Of a stretch of 64,000 nt of DNA, positions 10,001 through 21,805 are shown piece after piece. The position numbers and the translations under genes are program-made. The stretch comes from Beverwykella pulmonaria (lineage: Eukaryota > Ascomycota > Dothideomycetes > Pleosporales > Melanommataceae). The first letter of the stretch is position 1. Every line of letters begins with the position of its first letter. Below the pieces are notes generated by a model, which was given only the letters and a program-made list of their open reading frames with translations, searched no databases and was not told the origin of the DNA. The stretch is taken from the NCBI GenBank assembly GCA_001599595.1, contig BCHH01000010.1:1681035-1745034 (forward strand). The letters run 5' to 3'.

Positions 10001-13000
10001 TTATCTATGGTTTGTTTCACTCCCAAATATATGTGGAGGGGGCGACTCTCGAATATTCTTCCATAGAGACGTACCCTCAACTACTCTCGCCGCCCTCTCA
10101 AACTTCGCACGCTCCCTTCTATCACTCTCCTTAATCTCCTTCAACAATTCCTCCCTCCTCTTTTCCGACGTTGACATTAACACCTCCTGCATCGCATCCT
10201 GGCAAACGAAGTTGCTCGTGTCGCAGTTGTGACAGGGACCATATGGAGTGTCCCTACTGCACCTGACTTTGTGTCTACGACAGCTTTCACAAGGTCTTAG
10301 CATTGCCGCTCGGACAAGAGGAAGTGCGGCAGGCGCGTCTGGGCACAGGAACCCGTCTTGCCCACAGTTTAAGCATGAGCTGGCTATGTCGCCTGGAGAG
10401 GAGCGGGTGCACTTCATCCTGCGCATTCGGCAGAGAGCACAGGCTCGTCTTGCACGTTTTCGGGCAGGTCCTACAGGTTGCGTGGGAAAAGAGGTTGCTG
10501 GCGGCGAGGTAATCTCGCACGGAGCAGTCGACAATGACGGGAGGCTGTGCCTTTTCGACCTATCCTCCACAGTAGACACAGGTTCGTTGGACACTGGCAA
10601 GAACCTTCGCTCCATGTATTCGCACACAAACCCATTCACCGTGCAAAACTGACAAGGCGGCGAGTCGACCTTCACGCGGTCACACTTTTGTTTATGCTTT
10701 AGACAAGTCTCGCAGGCCCTTCGGATTATTTCCTCGGGTAGCGGAACGTACGCTAGAGGTGGCTTCGAGTTGATATTGAGCGGCGGAGGTCCACACCCAT
10801 AGACCCTCTGAACACTTTTCTCTGTGGTTATAGGCTTGTTCGAAGTAATTTGTGCCCTTGGCACCTCCTCAAAATCACAGGGAAGCTTTTGTCCTAAACA
10901 GGATGTGCAAGGCCAAGTATGATAGAGGCGACGACACTCTATCTTGCGCTCACGGCAGGCCTCACAGGATTGGAGAATTGGTACTGTGGTTCTCGCTAGA
11001 ACGGCCGATGACCGCGAGATCTCTGAAAGAGGCGCTGGGATGCTGTGCGTGTCTGGCGCAACCTTAGTAGACGCTAGCTGGGATCGAAGAACTGGCAGCG
11101 AGGCCCGTGAGACCGGTGCTCTGGAGAAAGAATGGATACGCCCTGGCGCCTCGCCCCACGAAGACCTTGCAGAGGGCTTTGTCTGCGCAAACAGCTGGTT
11201 CGTTTTCTTACGAACGACGTTTGTTTCTAAATGTTGCGGTGCAAGAACAGTCTTTCGCATTGGTCCTGTATTGAAACCAGCATGGAGTGTAGACAATGGT
11301 TTCGAAGGTCGAATCGGTATCTGCAATGGCTCCTCCGTGAATTGGATATTTGCCTTCGCGTCCCTCAATAGCACTTTCTGGCCCGGAGGAGCCGGCCTGA
11401 GCGTTGGTGTTGTCTTCCAAGCATGACCGAGCTGCTCCATCTCAGGGAGCTTTCTCGTTGCCGCTGGCTCAACTCTCGACTGCAGTTTTGGCGAGCCCTG
11501 TTCAGCCTTGTTGAGATTCTCCCTTAGACGATCCACCGCCTCAACGAGGATTGTGCATTTCTTGCAGACAGGCTTCTTCTCTGCGAGAAGGAGCGGAGGT
11601 GATGCAACAGTGGTGCGTCCGGTTTCAGAAGGAAAGTCCAGATAAGCATGTGTGAATGTGGATGAGTTTTCGCCACAGACCGTGGTTCGAGGTTTTGAAC
11701 TATTGATTGTAATTGCTGTTGGGCACTCACGAGCCGCTCTCCAGCGCATCACATTTTCGTCTGTTGTTCTCGATCTCTTAAAGTGAGCAACCAATGAAGG
11801 CCCTTCGAATCGTTCAAAATCTACATTCTCTCCGGATCTCCGGTCACATATCCTTTTTGCAGGTGCGGTCGAAGCTCTCGTCGGTGGCTTGGGAACCGGT
11901 TCTGGCGTATGCCTAGGGAAACCAGGAGCCCGCAAAAGCTCTTCCTCTTCCTCCTCAGACACGTTCTGCTGCATGGCAGGTCCCTGGTCCGCGGACTCTG
12001 AGATAAACGGCCACTGCGCGTTCTGACTTCTGATGATTTCTAGCATGGCTTCTCCTTTGGGTGCAGTGGTCAGGTTCTCGTAACCTTTTGAGGTGATGAG
12101 AATGTCGTCTTCAATGCGGACGCCACCAACAGGTAGATAGCGAAGTACAACTTTAGTGTTGATGTATTTTGAGTGGATTGGGGAGGGAAGGTAGAACATA
12201 TTGAGGGCGTAGGTGGAGAAGTAGATTCCGGGCTCGACCGTCACTACCATGCCTTCCTCGAGATGTCCACTCAGAGCATCTACGGGAGATCTGCACAATT
12301 CTGGGTCGTAGACTGGGAGGTGGAAGTCGTGCGGAAAGATGGATTGCGCCTATGAGTTCAGTATCCGCTCATCCATATGGTAGACTCAATCTTACCATTT
12401 CATACTTTGGATTCCCCTTGGTCACTGACATCAAACTCGCCTGTCCCGGGTCATGGACCTCCAACCCGACATGATGCCCCAGTCCATGCGGAAAGAAGGC
12501 CCTCGATGTGCCCGCCTTATAAATCTCCTCTCTCGTTCCATTGTGCAGGATACCCAGGGCAAGCAAACCATCAATAGCAATCTGATGTGCTAAGATATGC
12601 AGGTCAAGATATCGGACCCCCGGCTTGAGACGCTGAATACAAGTCTCCTGCATCCGCTGAACGAGCTGATAGATCTCCCTCGCCTCATCAGACGGCCAGT
12701 TTCCCGACAAAGGAAACGTCCTCGTGATGTCGCTCGCGTACAGTGCATACTCACACCCTGCGTCCAGACACATAAGCTGGCGGTCTTCGAAGTCCTCATC
12801 GTTGTCATCATAGTGCAAGGTTCCCGCATTCGGACCCGACGCCGCAATGGGGTCGTATGCTTGCTGTTTCGCGCGCTTTGAGACGCATACATCCAGAAAC
12901 AGACCCTCGACCTGTGCTTCATTCTTGAATTGGAGGATATTGGCTAACACCTCTCTGTGCGCCTGGGAGCTGATGTCATTCGCCTTCTTGATCAGCTTGA

Positions 13001-13684
13001 TCTCGTGCTCGTCCTTGACTACACGCGCGAGGTTCATCGCGGGCTGCAGCGACTCGGCATCCACAGGCTCGTGGAGCCCAGGAATCTGCGGGTTGTTGGA
13101 CGGATGCAGAATGTACACACTCCCGCGATAAAATTTGGCCCACTCCTGGAGGAACTCTTGCAATTGATCCGCGTAGAACACCTGGTCAACGTCGTACTTG
13201 TCCAGCGCCTCGGTGGGTGTAGATCCACGCCCATTCCAGATGACTCTCGCTGGATCGATCCTGGGGATGAACAGGGCTAGAGAATCTTTCTCGATGTCGT
13301 ACGTCAGATGGCAGTCTGGCTCATTGCACCTTTTATTCATCAGTGCCGCCCTTCTGCACGGGAATCACAGAACAAACCCGCTGAGATAGTAGAAATAGCG
13401 CCGCTGCCGAAACGCCGCGGGCATATCGCTGTCCTCATTGTTTCGTTGAGGCTCGCCAGGCAGATATATTAGTCCATCCTCCACCCCCAGCTTCTCCTGC
13501 ACGCGGCGCGCGTGTTGCTTTGCTGCTCCTCATCAGTTTTCGTTCTCGTTGTTGGCCATGTGTACATGCACAACCCACCGGGATACTTCTCGAGCGGAGA
13601 GCCAGCCTCCAGATGTAGCCAGTACTCATTTTGCTCCCATCGCAGGCGCTCAGCCAGGTTTTGTGCATCGAGCGGCCCGTCCAT
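10001..13684 (-). CDS. Aminopeptidase P (Xaa-Pro aminopeptidase) fused to four Zn2Cys6 clusters
   Basis: Four exons: 13684-13579, 13522-13378, 13329-12396 and 12349-10001, with introns of 56, 48 and 46 nt; the join is 1177 aa. Residues 1-~502 are a complete M24B aminopeptidase P: N-terminal [10 protein letters not shown] and YFYYLSG motifs, then all five metal ligands (Asp273, Asp284, a His in GLGHHVG near 369, Glu434 in VEPGIY, Glu475 in GGVRIEDD). It should cleave the N-terminal residue from X-Pro peptides. The family normally ends near the [20 protein letters not shown] block. Here the frame continues ~675 codons with no stop, through a poly-Glu linker, a disordered region and four C6 motifs at 857-886, 941-971, 1032-1064 and 1082-1111. 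Each fits CX2CX6CX8-11CX2CX6C. A charged, probably helical tail ends the protein. A split into two genes would need splicing that I cannot see. Confidence 0.8.
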
Positions 13685-14873
13685 CTTTTACAATAATTCC
13701 AGCTCTTTTTTGGAAAGAAAAGACAAGAGGAGTAGAATAGGGCGCCGCGAAGATCAATTAAGGTGATGCGACGCTCGTCACGTGCTTCTGACCGGTGAAC
13801 CTTAATGTGGGGGCTGGGCGACCGTGCCCCCGAGCTCCGGTCAAGACCTGAAGGACTATTTTGTCTTTTCGCCCCAGCAAGCCGCGAATAGGCAGTTGCA
13901 CCATGAATTTCTCACCGTGAATCAATGGCAGGAGGCGAAGGCTTTCTTACGCTCTTTTACTCGCCTGACCGCTCCCCATGTCACCACCACTGCACGACTC
14001 TGCCATCTTTCGCTTTCCTTTGCCACGCCAGTGCGGCTAACGAGCAGCCACAGCGCAGAGAAGAGAATGGCTGGAGTTTATCAAGGCCGTGTTTCGGATG
14101 TGGGCTGAAATGCATCGGAAGGTGTGGCGACACGCGACTCGGGTTCGACCCGCTCCTAATTGGTAGTTTATTGTGAAAACCGAAGGGGTGAGGTGACCGG
14201 TTTGACCGACTTGGGCAACCGTGGCAGGATGAATATTACTCCGACAATACCTCCGACAATATTATTCTTCACGATCAATTTGGGGCAATTTCTGGCGAGG
14301 GGGAACTGCTGCATTCACCCTCATAGTAACACACGCATGGACAAATTCTCTGTGCACCACGCTATGTACGCCCATCCCCGCCTCACTCACTACCCGATAA
14401 AGACAGCACAGCGGGCTTGCACACGCATCGATCGACCAGCACACATGTCAATGGTGAGCCAATTGAAATTACGCTATAAGAGTATCTAGTATAACTACGG
14501 AAGGTACTACAAGACATTACCAGCAGCCAATAAATAGCACCGCACACTGTCCTTTGCCGCACATCATCCTTCTCTCCACGTGCACACGTTCGAATTATCT
14601 GAAAGAAACCCATTACCGGAACCACAACCGATCAGTGTTCGTGGTTGTCCCTTCTACAAGAGAGTGTCGCGTGCATCGCATCCGTGTATCCATATCTGTG
14701 GTCGTGTCGTGTTCGTATCGCACCAATCCAGGCGCATAAGGAGTGTTCCAACTCCACCGGTTCATGCCAGTACAGTATACGCCAAGTAATTACGCCCGTC
14801 ATCCATGCGTACTCGTGTTGGTAAAGAGCGTCAGGAAGACAAAATGTACAAAGGAAGCGAAAGAAGAAGGCCG
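13685..14873. other. Intergenic, no supported gene
   Basis: About 1.2 kb between the peptidase start and the end of the proline-rich gene, with only short frames lacking motifs. Most of 13685-13900 should be promoter/5' UTR of the peptidase gene and 14700-14873 the 3' UTR of the wall-protein gene. Confidence 0.5.
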
Positions 14874-15647
14874 CTAGGCAAGAGCAACGACAGCCAAGAC
14901 ACCGGCCAGGAGCACCGCGAAAGGCTTGTTGGAGTTAGCCGCACCAGTGAACTCGGGAGGTGGGACAGAGGTGGTTGCTGATGGCAGAGGCACCTCGGTC
15001 GATTCTGGGGGAGAGTACGGCGTTGTTTCTGGGGGATAGTACGGCGTTGTTACTGGCGGCACGGGGTACGTCACGGTTGAGTTAGGATACGTTGGTGGTG
15101 GAGGCGGCGGCTTGGGCGTGTACGATGGCGGAGGAGTGTACGTTCCCGGGGGAGGTGGGGGAGGGGGATAGTAAGTCGTAGTGTTGTAGAATGGTGGTGG
15201 TGGTGGCGGCGGCGGAGGAGGAGGAGGAAGAGTAGTGTACGGCGGGGGTGGTGGTGGTGGTGGAGGCGGGGGCGTGTAAATCGAGGTTGAGCATGGTGTA
15301 GATACTGGCGGTGGAGGCGGAGGCGTGTAAACCGAGGTTGAGCATGGTGTAGATACTGGAGGTGGAGGTGGAGGCGTGTAAATCGAGGTGGTTGAGCATG
15401 GTGTAGTTACTGGAGGTGGAGGCGGGGGCTACAGGTCTGAATGAGTTTCTTGTCATAAAAAATAACGGGTCACGAGACTTACAGGAGTGTATATGCTCGT
15501 CGGGTACGGAGGAGGAGTGTAAATACTCGTGGGGTACGGAGGAGGAGTGTACTTTGACTTGCTTGGGTAAGGAGGATAGGGGGGGTATCCAGTTCCCCAA
15601 GCAGCAGCCGAGCCCAGGAGGGCGAGGACAGAGAGTACTTGCTTCAT
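14874..15647 (-). CDS. Secreted GPI-anchored extensin-like proline-rich wall protein
   Basis: Two exons, 15647-15483 and 15428-14874, with a 54-nt phase-0 intron (GTAAGT..TAG); 239 aa. Residues 1-16 (MKQVLSVLALLGSAAA) form a signal peptide. The mature part is tyrosine/proline/serine-rich: YPPYPPYPS units, then three tandem ~15-residue units of the type PPPPPPVSTPCSTSIYT, then runs of 10-12 prolines. The end is a GPI signal: a small-residue site near TGAANS, then a hydrophobic tail AVLLAGVLAVVALA ending the protein. Periodic Cys in the repeats could cross-link chains. The pattern resembles plant extensins and fungal wall mannoproteins. Secretion and anchoring are well supported by composition; the role (wall structure or surface adhesion) is inference. 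Confidence 0.8.
15285..15428 (-). repeat. Tandem ~45-bp coding repeats in the proline-rich gene
   Basis: About three tandem copies of a unit encoding a polyproline run followed by V-S/T-TPCST-S-I/V-YT. They are separated by few substitutions, so copy number is likely variable between strains. Confidence 0.7.
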
Positions 15648-17926
15648 TTTGCTTTAACGAACAACTGTTTCTCGGCGTTGTGAGTGTCTGATGGATTGGC
15701 AAACGACAGGTCCAAGCGGACAAACGATTGTTATAAACGAAGGGAACAGCGGCAACCGTAGCGAGCGAGTTCCTGCTGTTGAAGGCTGTGTAAGCAAAAC
15801 AAACCAGAGGCTGGGATGTTTCACGAGCAAATGGTCACTGTTGAGATTCCAGCAGAGAGGGGAGGGGGGCAAGTCCAACTAATAAACATGCAGTGAGGAG
15901 GCTAGCCACCAACCCCCAGCAATTTGGATACCGGATTTGGAGTAGGAGCAACAGTAAGGTTGCATACGCCAAGTGAAGCTTGAGTCCTCCGAGGAAGGTG
16001 GCCCCGTATCAACGGAGGCATAGTTGGTTTTGGGCCTTACCAGAGCAGCCACATGGTGTGAGTGTGCAGAGGATCAAGATATGGAGAGCGTGGAAATCGA
16101 TATATTCAGACCCGCACTGCAATTGGCCAGTGACCCTGGGCAGAAAGTAGCCGCCAAAGAGGCAGTTGTGAGAGGCCGGATTCCCGAGACCTGCATGGAG
16201 CTTGCTGGGATGTAAGCAATTTGACCGGAGGCAAGCGACGGTGAAGCTGCATGCCAGCCCGACAGAAAAGGTGCATATTCCAGTCATGTCATCCAACGAC
16301 GATCCCAGCCATGACTATAAGTTGTGAAAATGAGGGAACCCGAGTAAATGATAGCATATCGCTGACTCCACTGTATAAGCAATATACCATGGTGATAGGT
16401 ACGCAGCTATTCGTTTGTCCATCGACCCATCATGAAATTGCCCATATTCAATCCGTGCAGTCTCAAGGCAGACAACAATGATGCAACCGGTCAGTAAACA
16501 GTACAACTAAACGGCCACGGTTGCTCGGCAAGCCTTGCGCAGAGGGAAGCTCAGACTCTCCAGATTAAAATAGCTGCACCACCCCGGCGATCTCGGGTGA
16601 TCTTTCGATAAGAAATGGTTGCGCGCAACTTGGGTGGCAGCTTTGGCCAACTCGGAGTGTGATCCTGATCTCCCTCCAGCTCCTCACATCACCGCTCTTG
16701 TCAGCCCAGCCAAGCCCAGCCAAGCCCAGCCTCAGCAATTTTCCTCTTCGTAGCTCTGGCCTCACAAGTGGTTGCTATCGCGACGGCGGGGCACAGATGT
16801 GGCGGGGTGGCACCCCCAGAACCTTGGAAGCCAATGCTCGAGTTCTGCATAAGCTGCAGCGCGATCCGCACATGGTCTGCAACAGAGTTTTATCGAAAAG
16901 CTAGGATGCGGGCGAACTCGCTGCACCAGGGTTGGGTGAGGTTAGAAACCCCCGCTATCAATGATATCACTGCAATTCCTCGTCATTCTCCACAGCTCTT
17001 CAAGCGCTGCATGAGGTTGTGATTTTCCTGACGCCCTTGGATCCAAGCGTTCCTGCAGCCGCGAGCCGCCTGTGGAGAGTTGATCTCTTCGGGGCCGTTG
17101 CCGATTCGTGAGAAGCCGCCCGTCTATCCCTCAGCATTTGCTTTTCATCCTTCCGCCCGCCACCATGCACAGTTGTCGACCACGCTCAACGCTCTCAGAG
17201 GGTAGAAAATATTCCTCTGTTGGGATCCCGCATGAGCAATCTACTGTCAGCAGAATTCGATGCCTGTGCCTGTGCCTGCCTGCGGCTGAAGCTAAGGTCG
17301 TGGTACACTTGTATGGAGCGTTAGAATCTCCACTCCAAGGCCAATGCACAAATCAACTCAAGACCCACTGCTGGCATCATTGTGCAAACCACAATCAACA
17401 AAAGATCACGACACAATCCGATATCGCAACCCATGTGAAGCCGGCGGGATCCGGCACCAAGCAACATGGCTGACATGCGCCGCGAAAACACCATATTCAT
17501 GGTGGTGAGCGGTTTTGTCTGCTCCTCACCGCCAAAAGCAGCAGCTTCTAAACGTTCTGGACGGTTTCTCTCCGACAGAAACCGGTTTGCTCGACAGCTT
17601 GTCATCTGTAACCTGGGTCGCGTGCGCCAGAGCAAGCATCGTATCCTCGCTCGGTACATGTAGGAAGTATTGTTTGCTCCCGAATCGGTATATATCCGTT
17701 ATCGATAGCGTGATATCGTGTTGCCTGCATGAAGGCCCTTGCATACATTTCGCGCCTTATCTACCGTTGTCCACAACCTTGCCAACGTTGCTTTACGCAG
17801 GCGACCTGTTCCCACGACGGGTATCCGCTTCCTAGGTTTGTGGTGGAGTGAGCGGCATCTCGCATTTATTGATATCACCAGCGTTATACCCTCGCCGCCA
17901 TCATGCCTACTGTTCCTTGCTATTAA
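15648..17926. other. Intergenic, no supported gene
   Basis: About 2.3 kb. The first ~250 bp should be the promoter of the wall-protein gene. A short tandem CCCAGCCAAG repeat (three units) lies at ~16703-16731. Several frames of 60-120 codons exist on both strands, but none has motifs or connects through credible introns. Confidence 0.5.
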
Positions 17927-20032
17927 TCAATCGTCCTCGTCGCTATCGCTACCGCTGTCCCATCCCTCGTTATACTCCTCCGCAATTGTCTGAAGCCCGT
18001 TGCAGAGTGACTCCCGCTCATCGAGGCCATGCATTCTTCTCACAACCTGCTCGAGAGATCGGACCTGCTCGGCGACAGCCGTGCTCGTAGTCAACGCTGA
18101 GTGTACAGCGACTGTGCTGGCCTTCCCTGATCCAACGTCGAAGATGGTCGGGAAGCTATCGAGAAGAGGGAAGAGCAGCGGAGCGTGGAACCTGCACGTG
18201 AGTAATTATTAGTCGCGGTGCTTTTTAATGGTGGTTTTAATAGCGGCTCGTATTGAGCTACGATGTCATGATAGGGCAGGGCATGGCATGGCATGGCATG
18301 GCATGGCAAGGAAACAAGCTATCGTTAGCCTGCTGGCTTGCTTCCAGTACGAGAAACTTCACTTCACTAGGCTTGAACTTGGTGGAGCTGAGTGTAACAT
18401 ACCTTTGCATCGCAGGACCAGTGCCGAACCTATCGTGCGGGTCCCGTCCTCGCCCAGCATCGTCAGATACATTCCATTCTCCTCTTGTAGTTTCCGCCCT
18501 GCCGAAAATGTGCTCTTTTTTCTGCCCTCTAGTGACTGCAACTCGGTAGTCCTGCTTGAAGAATTCAATGTCGAAATCAGCCAATTGGCTGTCGTCTCCT
18601 TCGCTCGCTTGATGGGCTACCAAGGAGCCTACTTTCTCGGCTTGCTCAATGCGGTCCGAGGACTTCTCAGCCAGGACATCCGGGTCAGCAATGCTCATTT
18701 CGAGCTTCGCGATTCTGCGTTTGCCAGTGCTATTGAAACTCTCCTCCAAGGCTTGCAGCGGTCCGTGTCTGTAATCAGACAACCGCAACCGGGAGGGAAT
18801 GGTCATGCTCTCCATCGCCACGGCTTGGACCGCGCCAATATGCCACGGCGAAGTCGAGTCTGTTGAGAGATACGATGGTAGCCTGGCGGGGTTGTTGGAC
18901 ATGGGTATGTACACCGAGGACTGCTCGGCGAAGACGTTCAGTGACTGCGCAGAGTTCACGATCTGCTGCATTCTCTTCTCCTGTTTTTCATCAGTCCTAT
19001 CCGTGGGTATGAATATATATATTGCTCACCCTCGGAACTGCCATGTTTCCTCCTTGGTCTCCCAGGCCCCATGTCCAGATGCTCAACTTCCCGTATTCAT
19101 CCCTTAGGCTTTCTAGCCATCCACTGGTCCACCCTCCCCAAGCATCGTCGACTCCAGTCATAATCTGTAATCCTTGCATGCCATCACACTCTTCCACAAA
19201 CGGTCTTAGATCTCTATCCATTACCTCTGCTTCTCGTTCCATCTTCTCAAACAACTCCAAGCCTGTCTTCCACGTCTCGAACGGCATTAGTGTGTCGCTG
19301 AGCTCGAACTCAGAGAGCTGGACCAGAGACTTGGGGTGGTAGTAGAGCCGGGAGTAGTCGGACCAGTAACGGACAGAAGAGGTAGTTAGTGGCGGAGGTC
19401 TGAGGCCGGCGTCAAGATGTATTTGGTACTCGGAAGGAGGAATGGGCTGAGAGCGCTGTATTACTGGTTTTGAGCGCCTGCTGCTCGTTAATCCGATGTC
19501 TTCGATATGTAATCATGATCCATCCGAAATAAGAATCAAAGCGTGCCCACTCACCACACACCGGCCTGATCCAGGTTCCCATCATCTTCTGGCTCATACA
19601 AGGCCCCTATCTTCTTCATGCTTCCGAAGGCACCCTTGAGGTCATAGATCAGTGTTCTTGGCGTGAACGTGTCTGAGCCATCTGGGGCAATGCCAGGTCG
19701 GAACAGGATATCATGGTCGACAGGTGATTCAGCCTCGGGCGGGTATGTGAAGTAGGATTCCTTAGATACGTTAGAAATGGATTTGTGTATAAGAATACAA
19801 TGGAGCGTAATAAAGTGGGAAGACAGGAACGATGACATGATAAGACACACATTTAAGAAGAAAAGAATCGAGGGTCCTCCACGTTAGTCTGTTGATGGTG
19901 CAAGGGGAAAAGGAAGAGACCAGAAGTAACACTAATAGCATTGATAAGAATTATTCCTACCTGAGTATTCCAAAAGTGCGTGCCCAGGTAGTTACTCTGC
20001 TGGCCAAACTGCAGTGTCACAATTTCGTGCAT
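17927..20032 (-). CDS. DML1: DML1/Misato family tubulin-like protein (mitochondrial inheritance)
   Basis: Five exons: 20032-19961, 19760-19555, 19477-19030, 18980-18403 and 18191-17927. Introns are 200, 77, 49 and 211 nt, and all joins restore the frame, giving 522 aa. It starts [20 protein letters not shown], the tubulin-like N-terminus of Misato/Dml1. It continues with the ESYFTYPPE block, [27 protein letters not shown] sequence, [26 protein letters not shown] and, in the last exon, [18 protein letters not shown]. The acidic tail is [12 protein letters not shown]. Yeast Dml1 is needed for mitochondrial DNA inheritance and Misato for mitochondrial morphology; the protein is a divergent tubulin/FtsZ-fold GTPase relative. 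The start was chosen at the Met before HEIVTLQ, although six in-frame codons precede it. The fourth intron is long and holds a GGCAT microsatellite. Confidence 0.93.
18280..18308. repeat. GGCAT pentanucleotide microsatellite in DML1 intron 4
   Basis: About six tandem GGCAT units inside the 211-nt last intron of DML1. Length variation here would not change the protein. Confidence 0.85.
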
Positions 20033-20363
20033 TGCGGAATGCCCCAGCACGCGCCGAGTCGTTGGTGTTGGAGACGGATCCGTCCGGTATTTTATGATGA
20101 ACTTGTTGGATGAACGTTCATTTGCAGATTTTGGTGTTGATCAAGCGGGGTGATTGGATGAGGCGGAGGTCGGTGATGGCAGAGTCCGCGCACGTGAGCG
20201 CGTGTGGGTTTCGCACAATAATGGTCAAGTTCACCAATTTTCCGATCATTTCTCGTTAGTAATAACCGTAGGTAATAACTGTATCAAATGAAAAATCCAT
20301 GCCAATGAGAGACTATGGACTGTGTGCTAAGTACATTTTACACTACTTCCAGCATGAACTCGC

Positions 20364-21504
20364 TTAACCCATCAACTGCAGCTGGTCCGTCGGCGGCCAG
20401 CGAGTCTGCGCAAAGCTCAAACACCGCTTGATGCTCTGTAAGTACTTTCTCGTGATCTCGTCACTCATAATGTGCGCGGCGTTCTTATCGCTTTCATGCA
20501 GTTTCTCGCGAGCCGACCGCTCGTGAATACCCACCATGGTGACTCCAATAGGCCATGCACTGGACATGGTTAGCTTCTGCAAGGGTAAAAACAGTCGATT
20601 GTGGAAATCAGGGAACTTACGCATTGCCAATACTCAGCCTCAAGTATCCATCGTTGGCATCCACATATCTCCTCTCCTGTGCCGCAAGCACAATTTCAAC
20701 AACGGGCTCGAGAATGCTGTCCTCTAGCTCTCCCTTCTCCATCTTCTTGAACATGGGCCGCATATTCTCTCGTGCCTGCACCATAGCCGCATATGCCTGC
20801 TTGCCCTGATAACTTGTCTTGACGTCTTCTGTCCGCCGTGCAAGCGTGACTTCCCACTCCTTGAGCACCATTGTGAAGTAGCTGGCCAGCTGGCGGAAGA
20901 GGAAATGTCTGCCCTCCTTGTCTTTTGGCACGTCCAAGCTAACCTTCATATCCTTTTCGGGTACGAGTTGTAGAATTGTCGGGATGGGTCCGTCGGTGGT
21001 GATCGCTGCCAGGCTATCCGCTCCAATTCGCCTCTTGTACCGCCTCAGCCTCTGCTTGTGTGTCTCGCCGAACAAAATAGCCGGCTCATCTAGCGCTCGC
21101 AACTTCCGCACCAGTTCCTGCTCCTCAATATCCTCATCCTCCGGCACCGGCGTCCCTTCTTCATCCGTCTTCTTGCTGGGGAGATCCGGCAATCCTAGTC
21201 TCTTTCGCCTCTGGCGCTCCTCCTCTAGCTCCTCTTCCTCTCTCCGCCTTCTTGATTCCTCCGCCAGTCTTCGTCGCTTCTCTTTGCGCTGCGCTTCCTT
21301 CTCAGCTTCATCTTCCTCTGCTTTCCGCTTCTTATTGGCACGCTCCTGCCGTGCTTCTTCTGCGGCTTTCTGTTCGGCAAGGTAGGCAGCTTGTCGTTGA
21401 GCTTCGAGTTCGGAGCGCTTGAGGTACTTTTTGTCGGCGGAATCTGGGGGCGCGGACTCTTTGGATTTCTTGATTTGTGCCGACATCAACTTGGCGAAGT
21501 CCAT
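20364..21504 (-). CDS. PRP18: Pre-mRNA splicing factor Prp18
   Basis: Two exons, 21504-20621 and 20559-20364, with a 61-nt phase-2 intron; 359 aa. The start MDFAKLMSAQIKKSK is followed by a long charged coiled-coil region (~40-125) and an SFM/PRP4-like motif around LFGETHKQRLRRYKRR. The C-terminal Prp18 domain contains ASYFTMVLKEWEVTLARR and the near-invariant loop RLSIGNAAWPIGVTMVGIH, which is split by the intron and rebuilt exactly by the chosen acceptor. Prp18 acts with Slu7 in the second catalytic step of splicing, in the spliceosome. It is divergently transcribed from SAP18 across ~300 bp. Confidence 0.95.
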
Positions 21505-21805
21505 ATTGTAGATATTGAGAGTAGTTGTGAATTATAAACTTGTGTATAGATGGTGTTATGAAGCAAAGGTAGGAGCAGGCGCAAGTTGAAGACGCAATGG
21601 CACGCTGGCACAACGGGAGTTGCCGGCGCTAAGAAAAGTGTCCAAAGCTTCATATCGCACAGCTTCATCCACGACATCAGCTTTCACTATCTCGCGATCA
21701 CGGCTCTTTCACGTCAACTTACCATCGCTTTGTATTGTTTAATTGAGAACCTTTGTATGCAGAGTTTCATGAGCGCAGTCTAAATTCAACCACCCAGCGC
21801 TCACC
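21505..21805. promoter_or_regulatory. Shared divergent promoter region of PRP18 and SAP18
   Basis: The 301 bp between the two divergent start codons must contain both 5' UTRs and promoters. No specific factor site is claimed. Confidence 0.5.

Noticed and set aside
9634..10080. 148-codon minus frame downstream of the peptidase/zinc-cluster gene
   Set aside because: Overlaps the end of that gene in another frame; hydrophobic, no motif. Considered as an extra 3' exon, but the gene already ends at a stop at 10001.
14125..14150. tRNA-like T-arm (CGGGTTCGACCCG)
   Set aside because: The loop is too short for a T-loop, and no matching acceptor, D or anticodon arms are visible upstream.
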